A stretch of 5,673 nt of DNA from an uncultured Ruminococcus sp. (GTDB lineage: Bacteria > Bacillota > Clostridia > Oscillospirales > Ruminococcaceae), in contig CAMCMW010000124.1 in NCBI GenBank assembly GCA_945876155.1, positions 1-5,673 on the forward strand, read 5' to 3'. Each line of letters opens with the position of its first letter. Position 1 is the first letter of the stretch. Below, piece after piece: positions 4,363 through 5,673 of this stretch. The translations under genes and the position numbers were made by a program. The notes below the pieces were generated by a model. The model saw nothing but the letters and a program-made list of their open reading frames with translations, had not been told where the DNA came from and did no database searches.

Positions 4363-5673
4363 CTACTGCTGTACGGCATCGTCAATGTCCACCTGTTCCA
4401 TTCTCAGGAGTTTTGAAATGCCGTCCTCCTGCATTGTAACGCCGTAAAGAACGTTTGCCTCTTCCATGGCACTGCGCCTGTGGGTAACAAGTACAAACTG
4501 CGTTTTATCCGTAAAGTTTTTCAGATACTGGGCGTACTTTTTTACGTTTACCTCGTCCAGTGCGGCGTCAATCTCATCGAGAATACAAAAGGGCGCCGGA
4601 CGCAGACGGAGTATGGCAAAATAAATGCAGATAGCAACAAACGACTGCTCTCCTCCCGAAAGGGAAATAAGGTTTTTGATTACCTTACCCGGCGGTGCAA
4701 CCCTTATTTCAATTCCCGATTCAAGAACGTTTTCCGGGTCATTGAGGATAAGTTCAGCCTTGCCGCCGCCGAAAAGTTCCGTGAAAATTTCCTTGAAGTT
4801 ATTATTTATTATAACAAAACTTTCCGCAAAAATACGGCACATATCCTCCGTCAGTTCCTCAATGAGCTTTTCAAGTTCTCTCTTTGAGGAGCGCACGTCT
4901 GCCAGCTGGTCGGACAGGAACTTGTACCTCTCGGAAACTTCCTTGTATTCCTCGATAGCACCAACGTTTACATTACCCAGCGCTCTTATCTTACCCTTTA
5001 TCTCGTTCAACTGTTTTGTCGCCGAAACCACGTCCTCGATTTTTTCTGCGATTTCCTCTGCCTCGGAACGTGTCAGCTCGTAAACCTCGTAAAGCTGGTT
5101 AATTATGCTGTCGAAGTCACGCTGTGCGGCATTCTTTCTTTCCTCCGACTTGGATATCTCTCCGGAGTACTTTTCCTTAGCCTCGTTAAGTTCCTTAACG
5201 CCTTTTCTCAGGTTTTCAACGTAGATATCCTGCTCAGAATGAACAGTCTGCCAGTGCTTTATATCATTATTATACTTCACAACTGCGCCGCTTATTTCCT
5301 CAAGGGATTTTTTACGGCTTTCAATTTCCGCTTTTTTCTCGTTTATCAGCGTTTCAAGTTCCTTTTTGCTGTTTTCAAGGGAAAGAAGTGTTTCAGCCGC
5401 ATTCTGACTGCCGCTTTTTAAATTTTCAAGTTCACGCTCAGCAGATTCCTTGTCCTTTGCAAGCTCAGCCGCCTTGATTTTAAGTGAGGACATCTCAGCG
5501 GAAAGTGTCTCTCTCCGACTGCGGATATCTTCCTTTCTGCCCTGTTCCCTTGCAAGATTTTCTTCCGCAGACTTTATAAGCTGCTGGGTTTCCACAAGTT
5601 TTTTCTTCGCATTGGCAATAATAAGTGCGGACTTTTCCTTTCTCTCCTTTAAAGAGGAAAGACGGCTTGTATA
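4363..5673 (-). CDS. smc: Chromosome segregation ATPase SMC, C-terminal part (5' end beyond the window)
   Basis: This is the C-terminal 436 residues of SMC, the ATPase that, with ScpA and ScpB, compacts and organises the chromosome. The frame is open to the right edge, so the Walker A half-head, the first coiled-coil arm and the hinge (about 750 residues, judged from the usual length near 1190) lie outside. A GTG at 5593-5595 is an internal valine, not the start. Visible residues 1 to about 225 are rich in E, K, L and S in heptad-like order, matching the returning coiled-coil arm. The head follows: the NVNVGAIEEY segment near 234-243, a GGGKAEL strand near 302-308, PPGK near 327-330, the ABC signature LSGGEQ at 338-343 (bases 4645-4662), Walker B FCILDEID near 362-369, a D-loop ALD near 371-373 and the switch histidine in VTHRR near 398. 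All head motifs look intact. The stop is TAG. ftsY starts 17 bases downstream, the same smc-ftsY pairing known from Bacillus subtilis. Identification is secure. Confidence 0.97.
   Translation of the reverse strand, partial: YTSRLSSLKERKEKSALIIANAKKKLVETQQLIKSAEENLAREQGRKEDIRSRRETLSAEMSSLKIKAAELAKDKESAERELENLKSGSQNAAETLLSLENSKKELETLINEKKAEIESRKKSLEEISGAVVKYNNDIKHWQTVHSEQDIYVENLRKGVKELNEAKEKYSGEISKSEERKNAAQRDFDSIINQLYEVYELTRSEAEEIAEKIEDVVSATKQLNEIKGKIRALGNVNVGAIEEYKEVSERYKFLSDQLADVRSSKRELEKLIEELTEDMCRIFAESFVIINNNFKEIFTELFGGGKAELILNDPENVLESGIEIRVAPPGKVIKNLISLSGGEQSFVAICIYFAILRLRPAPFCILDEIDAALDEVNVKKYAQYLKNFTDKTQFVLVTHRRSAMEEANVLYGVTMQEDGISKLLRMEQVDIDDAVQQ

Noticed and set aside
4625..5083. Plus-strand open frame of 152 codons opposite smc
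   Set aside because: It is serine-rich shadow sequence produced by the complement of the SMC coiled-coil and head codons; no independent ribosome binding site or motif was seen.
4363..5595. A complete 410-residue protein starting at GTG 5595
   Set aside because: The frame stays open for 26 more codons to the window edge and the content is the second coiled-coil arm and head of SMC, so the GTG is an internal valine.
1..5673. Novel defence, mobile or secondary-metabolism system
   Set aside because: Every base falls within or directly between recognised core genes with intact family motifs; no repeats, integrase, toxin-antitoxin pair or unexplained gene is present.

Overview
The window is a densely packed run of seven genes, all on the minus strand, so transcription goes from high to low coordinates. 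The reading frames, long conserved protein motifs and strong GGAGG-type ribosome binding sites point to a Firmicute. The gene order smc-ftsY-rdgB-yhbY-nadD-yqeK-LCP, together with the wording of several motifs, suggests a Clostridia member, most likely a Ruminococcus-like (Oscillospiraceae) gut or rumen anaerobe. The taxon is inferred from memory of gene order and was not tested by a search.

Layout in transcription order: the C-terminal third of the chromosome-condensation ATPase SMC enters at the right edge (5673-4363). It is followed by the signal recognition particle receptor FtsY (4345-3389), the dITP/XTP pyrophosphatase RdgB (3396-2794), the CRM-domain ribosome-associated protein YhbY (2801-2508), the NAD biosynthesis adenylyltransferase NadD (2506-1910), and the HD-domain Ap4A hydrolase YqeK (1879-1286). 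Last is a membrane-anchored LytR-CpsA-Psr (LCP) protein (1286-1) that runs off the left edge.

No intergenic gap exceeds 27 bases. Three junctions overlap (ftsY/rdgB and rdgB/yhbY by 8 bases each, yqeK/LCP by 1 base), and yhbY and nadD are separated by a single base. This indicates one polycistronic unit with translational coupling. Two candidate internal promoters on the minus strand lie inside coding sequence: one at the yhbY/nadD boundary and one in the 3' end of yqeK just before the LCP gene. No terminator, tRNA, rRNA, mobile element, CRISPR array or phage gene was seen, and no stretch lacks a gene.

The genes cover core housekeeping: chromosome organisation (SMC), membrane protein targeting (FtsY), clean-up of abnormal nucleotides (RdgB, YqeK), ribosome assembly (YhbY), NAD synthesis (NadD) and attachment of wall polymers (LCP). 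I see no evidence of a previously undescribed system. The points worth a second look are the internal promoter candidates, the way ribosome binding sites are embedded in the charged tails of the upstream proteins, the nadD start without a visible ribosome binding site, and a substitution in a conserved LCP active-site motif.
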